From Coprothermobacter platensis DSM 11748 (GTDB lineage Bacteria; Coprothermobacterota; Coprothermobacteria; Coprothermobacterales; Coprothermobacteraceae): a stretch of DNA of 64,000 bases. The notes beneath the pieces are model-generated. The model was not told where the DNA came from. It saw only the letters and a program-made list of their open reading frames with translations, and did no database searches. Every line of letters begins with the position of its first letter. The stretch's first letter is position 1. Of this stretch, positions 35,954 to 44,972 are shown in pieces. Made by a program: the position numbers and the translations under genes. Location: NCBI RefSeq assembly GCF_000378005.1, contig NZ_KB899040.1, forward strand, positions 1,131,145-1,195,144. The letters run 5' to 3'.

Positions 35954-37252
35954 ATGATGAGATTCGGTTTCTCAGAAGAAGTGATAACGCCGCCTATAGG
36001 TGTACAAATGGCTGGATTCATAGGCGAAAGGAAAGCTGAAGGAGTCCACGACGACCTGCATGCGAAATCGTTATACATTGAACTAAACGAGATAGATAAA
36101 ATTCTGTTTATAGCACTTGATACGTTGGCGATTTCGTATAGCTTCACACAGCACGTAGCTGAACGTGTGTCTGCATTAACAAATATACCCAAAGACAACA
36201 TCTTAATTGCTGCCACTCATACGCACTCTGGACCTGAAGGTCTACAAAGCATAACCATTGCAAAAGATAGTGGCGAAATCATGCACATAAATGATATTGA
36301 TGATACCTTACTTGAATACACAGAACAGCAGGCAGTCAAATCGGCTGTGCAAGCAGTTCAAAATACACACATCGGTAATCTGTATTATGGTGAATGTCCA
36401 TTTACAGAAAGAGTCTTTGGCAACCGCAGAGAAGCAATGGAAGAGCCCATGCCAACCTTTAAGATGCTTATGCTAAGTAGCGAAGAGGGAAAGCAAGTGC
36501 TCTTATACAATTTCGGATGCCATCCCACTGTGCTTCATGAAGAGAATCACTTTATAAGTGCTGATTTTCCTGGACAAGTAGCATCTATTTTAAGGAAGGA
36601 TATTCCTTCCATAGACTTATGCATGTTCCTTAACGGTGCGGCAGGAGATATGAGCACACGTTTTTACCGACAACAATCCAGTTTTGAAGAACTCAACCGC
36701 ATCAGCACAGTCATGGCGCAAAGTATTGAGCGTTGCATAAGCAAAGCAGAAAAAGTAGAATTAGAAAATGTAAAATGCACAGTAAAAACAGTGCCGATAA
36801 AACTAAAAATAAAGAAAATGCCAGAAGTACATGCATTGGAGAATATGCTTGAACAAGCTAAAATGGAACTTGAACAAGCCAAAAAAGAAGGTAAGGCAAA
36901 TCTCAGACCTTGGCAATCTAAAGTGGAAGGAGTAGAAAGTTTAATAAGAGAAAGCAAGCTTGTGGATGGAGCCACCAGCGTCAGCACAGCATTCAAGATT
37001 ATAAAAATGGGCAACTTCGTATTCGCAGGCATTCCTGGAGAGCTGTTTTCCACTTTAGGTAAGGAAATAGAAGAAGCACTGAAGCCACAAACTGTGTTTG
37101 TCGTTGGTTACTGCACCGATTACATTGGTTATATCCCAGACAAGACTGCCTATGAAGAAGGTGGATATGAAACACTTTCTACCCTTTTAGAAAAAGGCGA
37201 AGGAGAACGTTTGATAGAAATGATCCTTCAGACGATTAAAGTACAAAACTAA
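35954..37252 (+). CDS. neutral-ceramidase-like hydrolase in an amino-sugar operon
   Basis: 432 residues resembling the N-terminal domain of neutral/alkaline ceramidases: metal-site motif A-T-H-T-H-S-G-P near residue 80, G-C-H-P-T-V near 190, N-G-A-A-G-D-M near 220. Ceramidases split an N-acyl amide bond, but this protein is much shorter, has no signal peptide, and has a Lys/Glu-rich helical insert around residues 290-335. In this operon a cytosolic amidase on an N-acyl amino sugar is more likely than a lipid enzyme; that is inference. ATG 35954 follows GGAGG of the previous gene end. Confidence 0.75.
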   Translation: MMRFGFSEEVITPPIGVQMAGFIGERKAEGVHDDLHAKSLYIELNEIDKILFIALDTLAISYSFTQHVAERVSALTNIPKDNILIAATHTHSGPEGLQSITIAKDSGEIMHINDIDDTLLEYTEQQAVKSAVQAVQNTHIGNLYYGECPFTERVFGNRREAMEEPMPTFKMLMLSSEEGKQVLLYNFGCHPTVLHEENHFISADFPGQVASILRKDIPSIDLCMFLNGAAGDMSTRFYRQQSSFEELNRISTVMAQSIERCISKAEKVELENVKCTVKTVPIKLKIKKMPEVHALENMLEQAKMELEQAKKEGKANLRPWQSKVEGVESLIRESKLVDGATSVSTAFKIIKMGNFVFAGIPGELFSTLGKEIEEALKPQTVFVVGYCTDYIGYIPDKTAYEEGGYETLSTLLEKGEGERLIEMILQTIKVQN

Positions 37253-37275
37253 GCAGCATAAGGAGGTAGAAAAGA

Positions 37276-38313
37276 ATGAGCGAAGAACAGTTTAAAATGC
37301 TTACGGAAATAAAGCAGGTTCCTGCTGTTTTAGAGAAACTTCTTGATGTAGAAACACCGCATATGAAAGCTATTGCAACTCAGATAAAGCAGTACAATCC
37401 GGCTTTCGCGGTGCTGTCTGGTCGTGGTAGCTCAGATAATGCATGCGTTTACGGGCAATATGTCTTAGAACTCCTGGATGACCTCCCATGTTCCTTAAGT
37501 ACTGGTTCCATCTATACACTTTATAAGAACCCACCACATATTGCGAATGCATTAGTACTGGGTGTATCACAGTCCGGAGAGACAGATGACGTATGCGAAA
37601 CGATAAAATTGGCTAACAAAGAAGGTTCTATAACGATGGCAGTCACCAATAATCCTGAAAGTACACTTTTTAAACTTGCTGGTGATAACGCTGTATACAT
37701 GCAAGCAGGTAAAGAAGAAAGCGTATGTGCAACGAAGAGTTTTACAGCCTCTTTAGCTGCTTTCCTTATGCTCGCAAATGAACTTTCCAATAAAAACATA
37801 AATACATCCGCTATCATCGACGTAACGCAACATGTTATAGAACAAGAAGAGCAAATAGCGTCACTGGCATCACACTACACCTTTGCCTCGAACTTAGTTG
37901 TTTTAGGTACTGGCTTATCTTACAGCGCTGCTTTAGAAACGGCACTAAAGCTTAAAGAATCTTGCTACATAAGTGCTTGGGGCATGTCATCAGTAGACTT
38001 TTTGCACGGCCCTGTAGCGATTGCTAGTAACATGTTCCCCATTATTGTCTTGGCACCCAACGATGAAACGTTGCAGGTCAGTTTGAATGTTATAAACCGG
38101 GTCAAACAAGTAGGAGCGCATGTTCTGGTCATTTCTGATAGCGAAGATGCGCTAAAACTTGGCGATCTTGCCTTCACATTACCGCACATGGAGAACTATC
38201 TTTATCCGTTTTCCGAGGTAACATTTGCCCAGTTATTTGCTTTCCACTTAGCGCGGCTAAGAAATATTAATCCTGATGCACCTCGCTATTTAAGCAAGGT
38301 GACGCAAGTATAA
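37276..38313 (+). CDS. two-SIS-domain glucosamine-6-phosphate deaminase/isomerase (NagB-II/AgaS/GlmS-C type)
   Basis: 345 residues with two SIS domains, like the isomerase half of GlmS but without the glutaminase domain. Key loops are S-G-R-G-S-S near residue 49 and S-Q-S-G-E-T-D-D near 98; the C-terminal P-R-Y-L-S-K-V-T end is typical. NagB-II proteins convert GlcN-6-P to Fru-6-P plus ammonia, the step after NagA, and no classical NagB is present. AgaS (GalN-6-P) is the main alternative. Strong AAGGAGG start site; last gene of the operon, followed by a terminator. Confidence 0.85.
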   Translation: MSEEQFKMLTEIKQVPAVLEKLLDVETPHMKAIATQIKQYNPAFAVLSGRGSSDNACVYGQYVLELLDDLPCSLSTGSIYTLYKNPPHIANALVLGVSQSGETDDVCETIKLANKEGSITMAVTNNPESTLFKLAGDNAVYMQAGKEESVCATKSFTASLAAFLMLANELSNKNINTSAIIDVTQHVIEQEEQIASLASHYTFASNLVVLGTGLSYSAALETALKLKESCYISAWGMSSVDFLHGPVAIASNMFPIIVLAPNDETLQVSLNVINRVKQVGAHVLVISDSEDALKLGDLAFTLPHMENYLYPFSEVTFAQLFAFHLARLRNINPDAPRYLSKVTQV

Positions 38314-38334
38314 ATAAATACATATGTATTATGG

Positions 38335-38361
38335 GGCGGCCCATGATAGAGCCGCCTTTTT
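38335..38361 (+). terminator. intrinsic terminator of the amino-sugar operon
   Basis: A GGCGGC/GCCGCC stem (38335-38340 with 38351-38356) followed by five T. A perfect 14-bp AT-rich palindrome (38317-38330) lies just before it. Confidence 0.85.
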
Positions 38362-38599
38362 CATTTCTACTAATTGCTCGAACGGTCAGCTTCAAAATGA
38401 TAGAGCGTAGCCACCGCTACAAAATGCCCGTTCTTAGAAGCTAACTCTCTATACACATTCACGATAACCAGAAAAATGGCTTATTTCCTACCGATGCGGT
38501 GTAACATTTTTATGTAGAATGCAAGGTTCAGATAGTTTAAGATCTCGATACACTTTTACATTACTATTTTTGTTTGTGTAGGAAAGGGAGGCAATCAAC

Positions 38600-39730
38600 A
38601 TGGAAATAAACTATGGGCTTGCCGGTTTAGGAACAATTTCCAAGACACATTTGCTCGGTCTTAGAAACATTCCTCTTTTAGGCATAGATGTTCCATTTTC
38701 AGTGAATTTGCATACGCTTTTTAGTAGCCACCCTGAGCAAAATGCTCTAGCAGCAAAACAGATCGGATTTAAAACAGTGGTAGACAGCATGGAAAAACTC
38801 GTAGCTTCCAGTGAATTAAACGTAGTTGACATATGCACACCGAATTTTCTTCACCGAAAGCAGGCTTTAACTGCCATGAAAGCTGGCAAACACGTATATT
38901 GTGAAAAACCGCTGGCTGTTAACAGCGATGAAACGGCTCAGATGCTACAAGCAGCAACTACCACACAGGTAATAAACCAGGTCGCTTTCGTTATGAGGTT
39001 CAACCCAGCTGTAGCTGCTGCGCATTCAGCTATAAAACAAGGTATCATAGGAAAACCTTATGCCTTCCGTGGAGAAATACTTCATTCCAGCTATTTACCG
39101 GTACAAAAATCCATGACTTGGCGTTTAGAAAAAAGCAAGAGCGGCGGTGGCGCTTTAGTTGATCTTGGCGTACATCTTATCGATTTAGTTAGGTTCTTAC
39201 TCGGAGACGTAAAAGCAGTGAGCTGCACAACAAAAACAGTGGTTAAAGAACGCCAACGTCCCAACGGTGAAATAGGTAATGTTGATGTCGATGATTGGGC
39301 ATCTTTGGACTTGCAAGTGGAAAGCGGCATAAGCGGTACCATTGAAGCATCCCGCTTAGCTGTGGGCAACGATGCCAGCAGACTTTGGATTTATGGTACC
39401 GCTGGTTCTCTGTTCATTGATCTAAACCACGAACCATACTCCCCTGCTTTTTATAATACCTATGGCCAGCGCATATACGTGGATACAAAAACACTTATGC
39501 AAGACACGTTTTATCAAAACATAACGAAACTCTACCCACCAGCAAAACTCTCTCAAGGTTTTATGGTAGACACACATTTAACCAGCTTACTATGGTTTTT
39601 AATGGGAGTAAGTAATGGCAAGCCTATGGATGATGCTCCCACATTCATGGATGGCCACATAGCAGAACTTATTATGGAAGCTGCGTACAAATCCGATGAA
39701 CAAGGGCATAACTTTATACAGATACTGTAG
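38600..39730 (+). CDS. Gfo/Idh/MocA-family NAD(P)-dependent oxidoreductase
   Basis: 376-residue sugar or inositol dehydrogenase type protein. Rossmann N-terminus G-L-A-G-L-G-T-I-S near residue 5, then the family hallmark E-K-P-L-A near residue 101 with the catalytic Lys, and G-G-G-A-L-V-D-L-G-V-H-L-I-D near 180. Start ATG 38600 has AAAGGGAGG. It follows the amino-sugar operon after a terminator and a ~240-nt gap, so is separately transcribed. Substrate unknown; a sugar or sugar derivative is expected. Confidence 0.88.
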   Translation: MEINYGLAGLGTISKTHLLGLRNIPLLGIDVPFSVNLHTLFSSHPEQNALAAKQIGFKTVVDSMEKLVASSELNVVDICTPNFLHRKQALTAMKAGKHVYCEKPLAVNSDETAQMLQAATTTQVINQVAFVMRFNPAVAAAHSAIKQGIIGKPYAFRGEILHSSYLPVQKSMTWRLEKSKSGGGALVDLGVHLIDLVRFLLGDVKAVSCTTKTVVKERQRPNGEIGNVDVDDWASLDLQVESGISGTIEASRLAVGNDASRLWIYGTAGSLFIDLNHEPYSPAFYNTYGQRIYVDTKTLMQDTFYQNITKLYPPAKLSQGFMVDTHLTSLLWFLMGVSNGKPMDDAPTFMDGHIAELIMEAAYKSDEQGHNFIQIL

Positions 39731-39846
39731 GCTAACAGCAGATAGAATCTTTAATTTTTTAGTTGTTTTAAATAGGGTTATTTTTGTGTGTAGTTTTTTG
39801 AGCTAAAATACCACCATAATGCTTTCGTTGAGAGGAGCCGTACTTT

Positions 39847-40389
39847 GTGAATGAACACATCAGGAATATAACGCTAACTGCACTGCTCATTGCGATAGGG
39901 ATACTTTTACCGGTTGTATTCCATATGGTCTCTTTAGGCGGCCCCATGTTTTTACCTATGCACTTGCCTGTAATTATAGCTGGCTTTCTACTGCCTTGGC
40001 AGTTCGCAGCTTTGGTTGGAGCAGTTACGCCACTTCTAAGTTCTTTTTTAACAGGTATGCCACCTATGCCCGGAGCCCTTACTATGGTTGCGGAGTTAAC
40101 GACGTATGCTATAGTCACATCTCTCTTGTACAGACATCTAAGAAAAGGCATATATGGTTCAATGATACTAGCCATGGTCTCTGGCAGGCTGGTTTCCATT
40201 ATTGCTAACTGGGCATTATTAACACTCGTCCTCGGCCAGCCCTTTAAGATTACGTCATTTCTATATACCATGTTTGCAGTGGGTTTACCGGGCATCGTGT
40301 TCCAGTTAATCGTTATACCCCCGCTTGTAACACTTATTTTGCATGCGGAAGCACAACAAAAACAAAAATTCTCTACACAGAAAGGATGA
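39847..40389 (+). CDS. ECF transporter substrate-binding (S) component
   Basis: 180-residue membrane protein with about six hydrophobic segments. The F-L-P-M-H-L-P-V-I-I-A-G segment, L-L-S-S-F-L-T-G-M-P-P and the A-M-V-S-G-R-L-V helix match ECF S components of the vitamin-uptake group; cobalamin-type (CbrT-like) is one possibility, but substrate cannot be fixed. It needs the shared EcfT/EcfA module, not in this window. Start GTG 39847 follows GAGAGGAG. The methyltransferase gene follows by 9 nt. Confidence 0.72.
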   Translation: MNEHIRNITLTALLIAIGILLPVVFHMVSLGGPMFLPMHLPVIIAGFLLPWQFAALVGAVTPLLSSFLTGMPPMPGALTMVAELTTYAIVTSLLYRHLRKGIYGSMILAMVSGRLVSIIANWALLTLVLGQPFKITSFLYTMFAVGLPGIVFQLIVIPPLVTLILHAEAQQKQKFSTQKG

Positions 40390-40398
40390 TTTTATATT

Positions 40399-40998
40399 AT
40401 GGAACTTAGCGATAAAGAGTTTTTTAACAGCATTGCTTCTGAATGGGACAGTAGAACTCACCACGACCCCATAAAAGTGCAGGACGTTTTGAGCTACGTT
40501 CATGTAACAGAAGGTTCTTCAGTATTAGATGTGGGATGTGGAACAGGAGCACTAACCCCTTATTTACTGGAGTTGGTGTGTCCATCTGGACAAATCGTCG
40601 GTCTTGACTATTCAGAAAACATGCTTAAGATTGCTAAAACAAAATTTCCAAAGGAAACTTATCCTAATATAGATTTCATATTAGGTGATATCATGACTTT
40701 CAGCCCAACGCAGGAATTTGACTTCGTCATCTGCTATTCATCTTTTCCACACTTTCCTGATAAAGAAGGAAGCATAAGAAAGATGGCAAAACTCCTCAAA
40801 AAAGGCGGAAAACTGGCTATACTCCATTCAGAAAGCCGTGAGCATATAAACACGATGCACCGTAATATGGGAGAAAACATGGAAAACATTGAGCTTCCAG
40901 ATTCGGATACTTTGACAGGATATATGGTTGCAGCCAATTTGAATGTGGAAACAATTATAGACAATGATGAGAAATATGCCATAGTTGCAGTTAAGTAA
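40399..40998 (+). CDS. class I SAM-dependent methyltransferase
   Basis: 199 residues with the Rossmann-like methyltransferase fold: motif I V-L-D-V-G-C-G-T-G near residue 43, acidic end of strand 2 G-L-D-Y near 70, and a D-F-V-I-C-Y-S segment near 113. Similar to UbiE/Methyltransf_11 proteins. It is 9 nt after the ECF S component and likely co-transcribed; the pairing could mean a link with a cofactor, but the substrate is unknown. Confidence 0.85.
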   Translation: MELSDKEFFNSIASEWDSRTHHDPIKVQDVLSYVHVTEGSSVLDVGCGTGALTPYLLELVCPSGQIVGLDYSENMLKIAKTKFPKETYPNIDFILGDIMTFSPTQEFDFVICYSSFPHFPDKEGSIRKMAKLLKKGGKLAILHSESREHINTMHRNMGENMENIELPDSDTLTGYMVAANLNVETIIDNDEKYAIVAVK

Positions 40999-41256
40999 CT
41001 AATAACTGATATAACGGCCTCTTATATAAAGAAATCTAAATGTTGCAGTATATAGTATGAAGCTTTTAGCGACAAGTTGATTGGTTGTGCTGATGTGCAA
41101 GGAGAAAGTTCGGGAAAAACTACATGGCGAAAGAAACCATCGGAGCATGCAGAGTTCAAGGACTTAAACTACTGCTTTATAAAAATTCATGCTTTGTATT
41201 TTACTAAAGCGTTATAATAGATTTAACCATTTTAAAAATGAATTGGGGGCGACATT

Positions 41257-42927
41257 GTGGAAAAAGAGTTATTTACTTTTATAGCTGGAGGCACGGCTGG
41301 AGCAGGTATCAGAAAAGCCGGAGCTGTAGCTGGCTATATATTTACGCAAATGGGAAGACGCGTATTTGAGATGGAGGACTACCAGAGCCTTATTAAAGGT
41401 GGGCACAATTTTGCCGTAGTTTCCTCAGCTACTTATCCTATACAAAGCCATTATATGAAAGCAGATCTTGTTGTTGCCACAGACAAACGAAGCTACGATA
41501 TGCATAAGGATCATTTGACCAGTGGTGGCATCATGGTCTATAACAGTGATGCTATGAAAGATCAGCAAATTCCAAATGGAGTCGGTGTTGCTTTTACCAC
41601 TATTTCGCGCAAATACACGAATTCCGAATTAAGGCTTGGCGTTGGAGCCATTGCTGCATTGGCAGCGGCAATAGGCATGTCAAAAGATGAACTTACAGAG
41701 GTCATAAAGAGCCAGTATCGTGATGCAGAGAACAATGTTAACTTTGCTATGGAAATATACGATGCGGTGGCACCACAGCTTTATGCCAAATTTGCCTTAA
41801 AGAAAAGTGATGCAAAGCATCTGCCCATGATAAGCGGAAGCGAAGCCATATCCATGGGTGCTGTAGCAGGTGGATTGGATTTCTTCTTTGCTTACCCGAT
41901 GACGCCAGCATCCCCTTTACTGCACTACTTAGCTGGACATGCTAAAGATTTCAACATTGGGGTTATGCATCCGGAAAGTGAAATTGCTGCTATAAACATG
42001 GCTATCGGTGCTGCTTCCATGGGCCTTAAGACTATGGTGTCTTCCAGTGGCGGTGGAATGGCTCTTATGGAAGAGGCATTTTCTCTTTCAGGTATGGCAG
42101 AAGTACCTGTGTTGGCTATTCTTGGCTCAAGGCCAGGCCCATCCACGGGAGTGCCTACATATACCGAGCAAGGAGATCTCCGCTTTGCGCTTAATCAAGG
42201 ACATGGCGAGTTTCCTCGCATAGTAGCTTCCCCTTACAGCATGGAAGAAGCATTTTATCTGGCTGCCGAGATGCTGAACATGGTACAGCAGTTCCAAACT
42301 GTAGGCACACTGCTAACAGAAAAACACCTCATAGAAAGTCGTATGAATGTAGACATAGATGTTGAAAAAACGCAATGGGCTCAACCTGTAATGTATACAG
42401 GCGGCGACGAAAAATATCTCAGATACAAATTAACAGAAGACGGTATATCACCGCTGATGTTCCCACCTTCAGAACAAGTAGTGAAATTCACAAGCTATGA
42501 ACACGATGAATATGGACTTTCCACAGAAAGCCCAGAGATGATAGCGAAAATGCACGAAAAGAGAGCCCGTAAGGAAGAAGCACTTATAGAAAAACTTAAA
42601 CAGATGCACACAGTGAACGTGTTTGGCGAAACAGGACCACTCATTTTTACATATGGATCAACCACTATGTCTGTTTTGGAAGCTCTCCGTTGTGGAAACA
42701 TACAGGCAAGGGTAGTACAGCCTATTTATCTTGAGCCCTTCCCTGTTTGGGAATTCGAGCAGTTCAAAGAAGAAAGCCCCATCGTTGTAGAACAGAGTGT
42801 TATGGGCACGTTTGAAACACTGATAAAGGATAAAACAAACATAAAGGCAAAAGCATCCATTAGAAAATATGATGGTAGGCCTTTCGATCCAGAAGAACTT
42901 GCTCAGAGCATAAAGGAGGTGCTGTAA
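41257..42927 (+). CDS. korA: 2-oxoacid:acceptor (ferredoxin) oxidoreductase, gamma-alpha fusion subunit
   Basis: 556-residue subunit of a CoA-dependent 2-oxoacid oxidoreductase. Residues ~1-185 are the gamma domain (F-I-A-G-G-T-A-G-A-G-I-R); residues ~195-556 are the alpha (pyrimidine-binding) domain with the Y-P-M-T-P-A-S-P motif near 215 and H-P-E-S-E-I-A-A-I-N. It acts with the beta subunit encoded 2 nt downstream to oxidise 2-oxoacids made from amino acids, yielding acyl-CoA, CO2 and reduced ferredoxin. 2-Oxoglutarate, branched-chain or aromatic oxoacids are all possible. ATG/GTG region: GTG 41257 after GGGGG. Confidence 0.9.
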   Translation: MEKELFTFIAGGTAGAGIRKAGAVAGYIFTQMGRRVFEMEDYQSLIKGGHNFAVVSSATYPIQSHYMKADLVVATDKRSYDMHKDHLTSGGIMVYNSDAMKDQQIPNGVGVAFTTISRKYTNSELRLGVGAIAALAAAIGMSKDELTEVIKSQYRDAENNVNFAMEIYDAVAPQLYAKFALKKSDAKHLPMISGSEAISMGAVAGGLDFFFAYPMTPASPLLHYLAGHAKDFNIGVMHPESEIAAINMAIGAASMGLKTMVSSSGGGMALMEEAFSLSGMAEVPVLAILGSRPGPSTGVPTYTEQGDLRFALNQGHGEFPRIVASPYSMEEAFYLAAEMLNMVQQFQTVGTLLTEKHLIESRMNVDIDVEKTQWAQPVMYTGGDEKYLRYKLTEDGISPLMFPPSEQVVKFTSYEHDEYGLSTESPEMIAKMHEKRARKEEALIEKLKQMHTVNVFGETGPLIFTYGSTTMSVLEALRCGNIQARVVQPIYLEPFPVWEFEQFKEESPIVVEQSVMGTFETLIKDKTNIKAKASIRKYDGRPFDPEELAQSIKEVL

Positions 42928-42929
42928 AC

Positions 42930-43778
42930 ATGGCTGACGATTTAACCACATATGAAGAGAATACATGGTGCCCCGGATGCGGGAATTTTGGAATTTTCAA
43001 TGCTTTTAAGAATGCTGTGAAGAGACTGGAGATGGAAGACGGCATAAGCAGACAAAACATACTCATAACAGCAGGAATTGGTTGCCATGCCAAAATATTT
43101 GACTACCTCGACTTATCTGGCTTTTACTCCCTGCATGGAAGAGAAATCGCCACTGCTCAGGGTATGAAGCTTGCCAATCCACAGGCAACCATAGTAGCTT
43201 TTGCTGGTGACGGTGATGCTTTCGGCGAAGGAATAGAACACCTCATATTTGCCGCAAAAAGAAACGCGGATATGACAGTGATCATACATGATAATGGCGT
43301 TTATGGTTTAACCACGGGTCAGTTTACCCCTACTTCACCAGAAGGTTTTAAAGGACCTTCCACACCATTTGGAAGCCCAGAAGAGCCTATCAATCCACTT
43401 AAACTAATGCTGGTTACTGGCGCAACTTTTGTAGCACGCGGCTTTTCAGGAAGACTAAAAGAACTTACCGATGTCTTCGTACAAGCCATGAAGCATAAAG
43501 GTTTCTCTTTTGTGGACGTGCTCCAGCCATGCGTGTCATTCAATGACACTTACAAACTATATAACAGCAAAGTGGAGCTACTTTCTCAGCCTGCGGCAAA
43601 CGTGGATGAAGCAATGAGATTAACCGAGCAAACAGAAAAGCTACCCATAGGCGTTTTTTATCAGGCAGAGGCGCCTGTCTACCATGAAAACCTATTGGGC
43701 AATTGGAACCCCACCGTTCAGCGCGCTACCAGGCAGCAGCGTTTACAATCTATAAAATCACTTTTAGAAAAAGCATAA
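42930..43778 (+). CDS. korB: 2-oxoacid:ferredoxin oxidoreductase beta subunit
   Basis: 282-residue thiamine-diphosphate-binding subunit. The W-C-P-G-C-G-N-F-G motif near residue 13 plus G-I-G-C-H near 54 supply iron-sulfur Cys; the TPP motif G-D-G-D-A-F-G-E-G near 90 ends in a H-D-N segment. A further Cys in L-Q-P-C-V-S-F near 195 completes the set. Start ATG 42930 with an AAGGAGG site inside the korA end. Together with korA it forms the heterodimeric KorAB type. Peptidase genes follow, fitting amino-acid fermentation. Confidence 0.92.
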   Translation: MADDLTTYEENTWCPGCGNFGIFNAFKNAVKRLEMEDGISRQNILITAGIGCHAKIFDYLDLSGFYSLHGREIATAQGMKLANPQATIVAFAGDGDAFGEGIEHLIFAAKRNADMTVIIHDNGVYGLTTGQFTPTSPEGFKGPSTPFGSPEEPINPLKLMLVTGATFVARGFSGRLKELTDVFVQAMKHKGFSFVDVLQPCVSFNDTYKLYNSKVELLSQPAANVDEAMRLTEQTEKLPIGVFYQAEAPVYHENLLGNWNPTVQRATRQQRLQSIKSLLEKA

Positions 43779-43786
43779 TATGAAAA

Positions 43787-43840
43787 GGTTCTTACCTCCG
43801 CCAAAGAAAGCATAAAATCTTTGGTAAGGAGGTAAGAACC
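43787..43840 (+). promoter_or_regulatory. long hairpin that buries the ribosome-binding site of the Xaa-Pro peptidase gene
   Basis: Left arm 43787-43799 pairs with 43828-43840 (13 bp), and 43801-43807 pairs with 43818-43824 (7 bp), around a 10-nt loop; the internal loop is 1 by 3 nt. The SD sequence AAGGAGG (43826-43832) is almost wholly in the right arm and the ATG (43842) follows the stem by one base. There is no T run, so it is unlikely to be a simple terminator. Confidence 0.75.
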
Positions 43841-43841
43841 C

Positions 43842-44921
43842 ATGAATGAAAAACGTCTCCACAAAGTACTACAGAAAATGTCGGAAAATGGCCTTGGGCA
43901 AATGATTATATCAGACCCAATGACCATTTTTTACCTTACCGGAAAGTTTATCGACCCCGGGGAACGCATGTTAGTGCTGCTTTTAAAAGTGAATAATCGC
44001 CCAATGCTTTTCGTAAATGAGATGTTCGCTGTAAAAGACGATTTTGGCGCCGATGTGGTGAGCTATGGTGATTCGGAAGACCCTATAGCCATACTATCAC
44101 CTCACGTAGATAATGAAGTGCTCTTAGGTGTAGACAAAGTCTGGCCTGCACGCTTCCTAATAAGGCTTATGCACCAAGTAAAGGTTAAAGATTTTGTGGA
44201 TATTTCCCCCATTGTTGACAGCATAAGAGCACGCAAAGACGAAGAGGAACGCGAGCTTATGAGAGTGGCGTCCCGCATAAATGACCAAGCCATGGAGAAA
44301 ATCATCGCTAAGCTTCCTAATCGCTACAGTGAAAAAAAGATGGCTCAAATTCTATTGGAAACATACCAAGAACTGGGGGCCGAGGGCTTTTCTTTCGAAC
44401 CTATCATCGCATATGGTGCCAATGGAGCAGACCCACATCATGAGACAGACGCAACTTCCATCCTCAATGAAGGCGACAGTATCATAATCGATATTGGGTG
44501 CCGCAAAGATTTTTACTGCTCTGACATGACAAGAACGGTTTTTTACAAGAAAGCAGATGAACTCCAAAGAAAGGTTTATAACATCGTTCTTGAAGCAAAC
44601 ATGAAAGCCATAGAAACGGTGAAACCAGGCGTACGTTTTTGTGACATAGACGCAACCGCCCGCAACCACATATCTAAATTCGGTTTTGGTCAATATTTCA
44701 CCCACCGCACAGGACACAGTATCGGCTTAGACGTTCACGAAACAGGAGATGTCTCTTCAGCAAATACCGAACCCGTTGATGAAGGGATGATCTTCTCCAT
44801 AGAACCTGGCATATACTTCCCAGGAAAGTTTGGCGTGCGCATTGAAGATTTGGTCTTAGTAACTTCAGATGGTTGCGAGGTATTAAATCACTATCCTAAA
44901 GATTTGCAAATTATAGGGTAG
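43842..44921 (+). CDS. pepQ: M24-family Xaa-Pro peptidase
   Basis: 359-residue cytosolic metallopeptidase with a creatinase-like N-terminal domain (~1-125) and the pita-bread catalytic domain. Metal ligands are visible in I-D-I-G-C (Asp), S-D-M-T-R-T (Asp), T-G-H-S-I-G (His), E-P-G-I-Y (Glu) and R-I-E-D (Glu). It removes residues before proline in peptides; aminopeptidase and dipeptidase forms cannot be separated here. Its SD lies in a 20-bp hairpin that should repress initiation unless melted or opened. Confidence 0.9.
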   Translation: MNEKRLHKVLQKMSENGLGQMIISDPMTIFYLTGKFIDPGERMLVLLLKVNNRPMLFVNEMFAVKDDFGADVVSYGDSEDPIAILSPHVDNEVLLGVDKVWPARFLIRLMHQVKVKDFVDISPIVDSIRARKDEEERELMRVASRINDQAMEKIIAKLPNRYSEKKMAQILLETYQELGAEGFSFEPIIAYGANGADPHHETDATSILNEGDSIIIDIGCRKDFYCSDMTRTVFYKKADELQRKVYNIVLEANMKAIETVKPGVRFCDIDATARNHISKFGFGQYFTHRTGHSIGLDVHETGDVSSANTEPVDEGMIFSIEPGIYFPGKFGVRIEDLVLVTSDGCEVLNHYPKDLQIIG

Positions 44922-44972
44922 CCAAGCAGATACATCCGCAAAGACGAGCTACAGAAAAGGAGGTGCGTCACT

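Noticed and set aside
38317-38330. Perfect 14-bp AT-rich palindrome
   Set aside because: It sits between a stop codon and a terminator, where an operator is unlikely; such AT palindromes arise easily by chance.
40999-41256. Possible small gene or RNA between the methyltransferase and korA
   Set aside because: Only a TATAAT (41213-41218) is visible near korA, with no good -35; no stable hairpin or coding frame.
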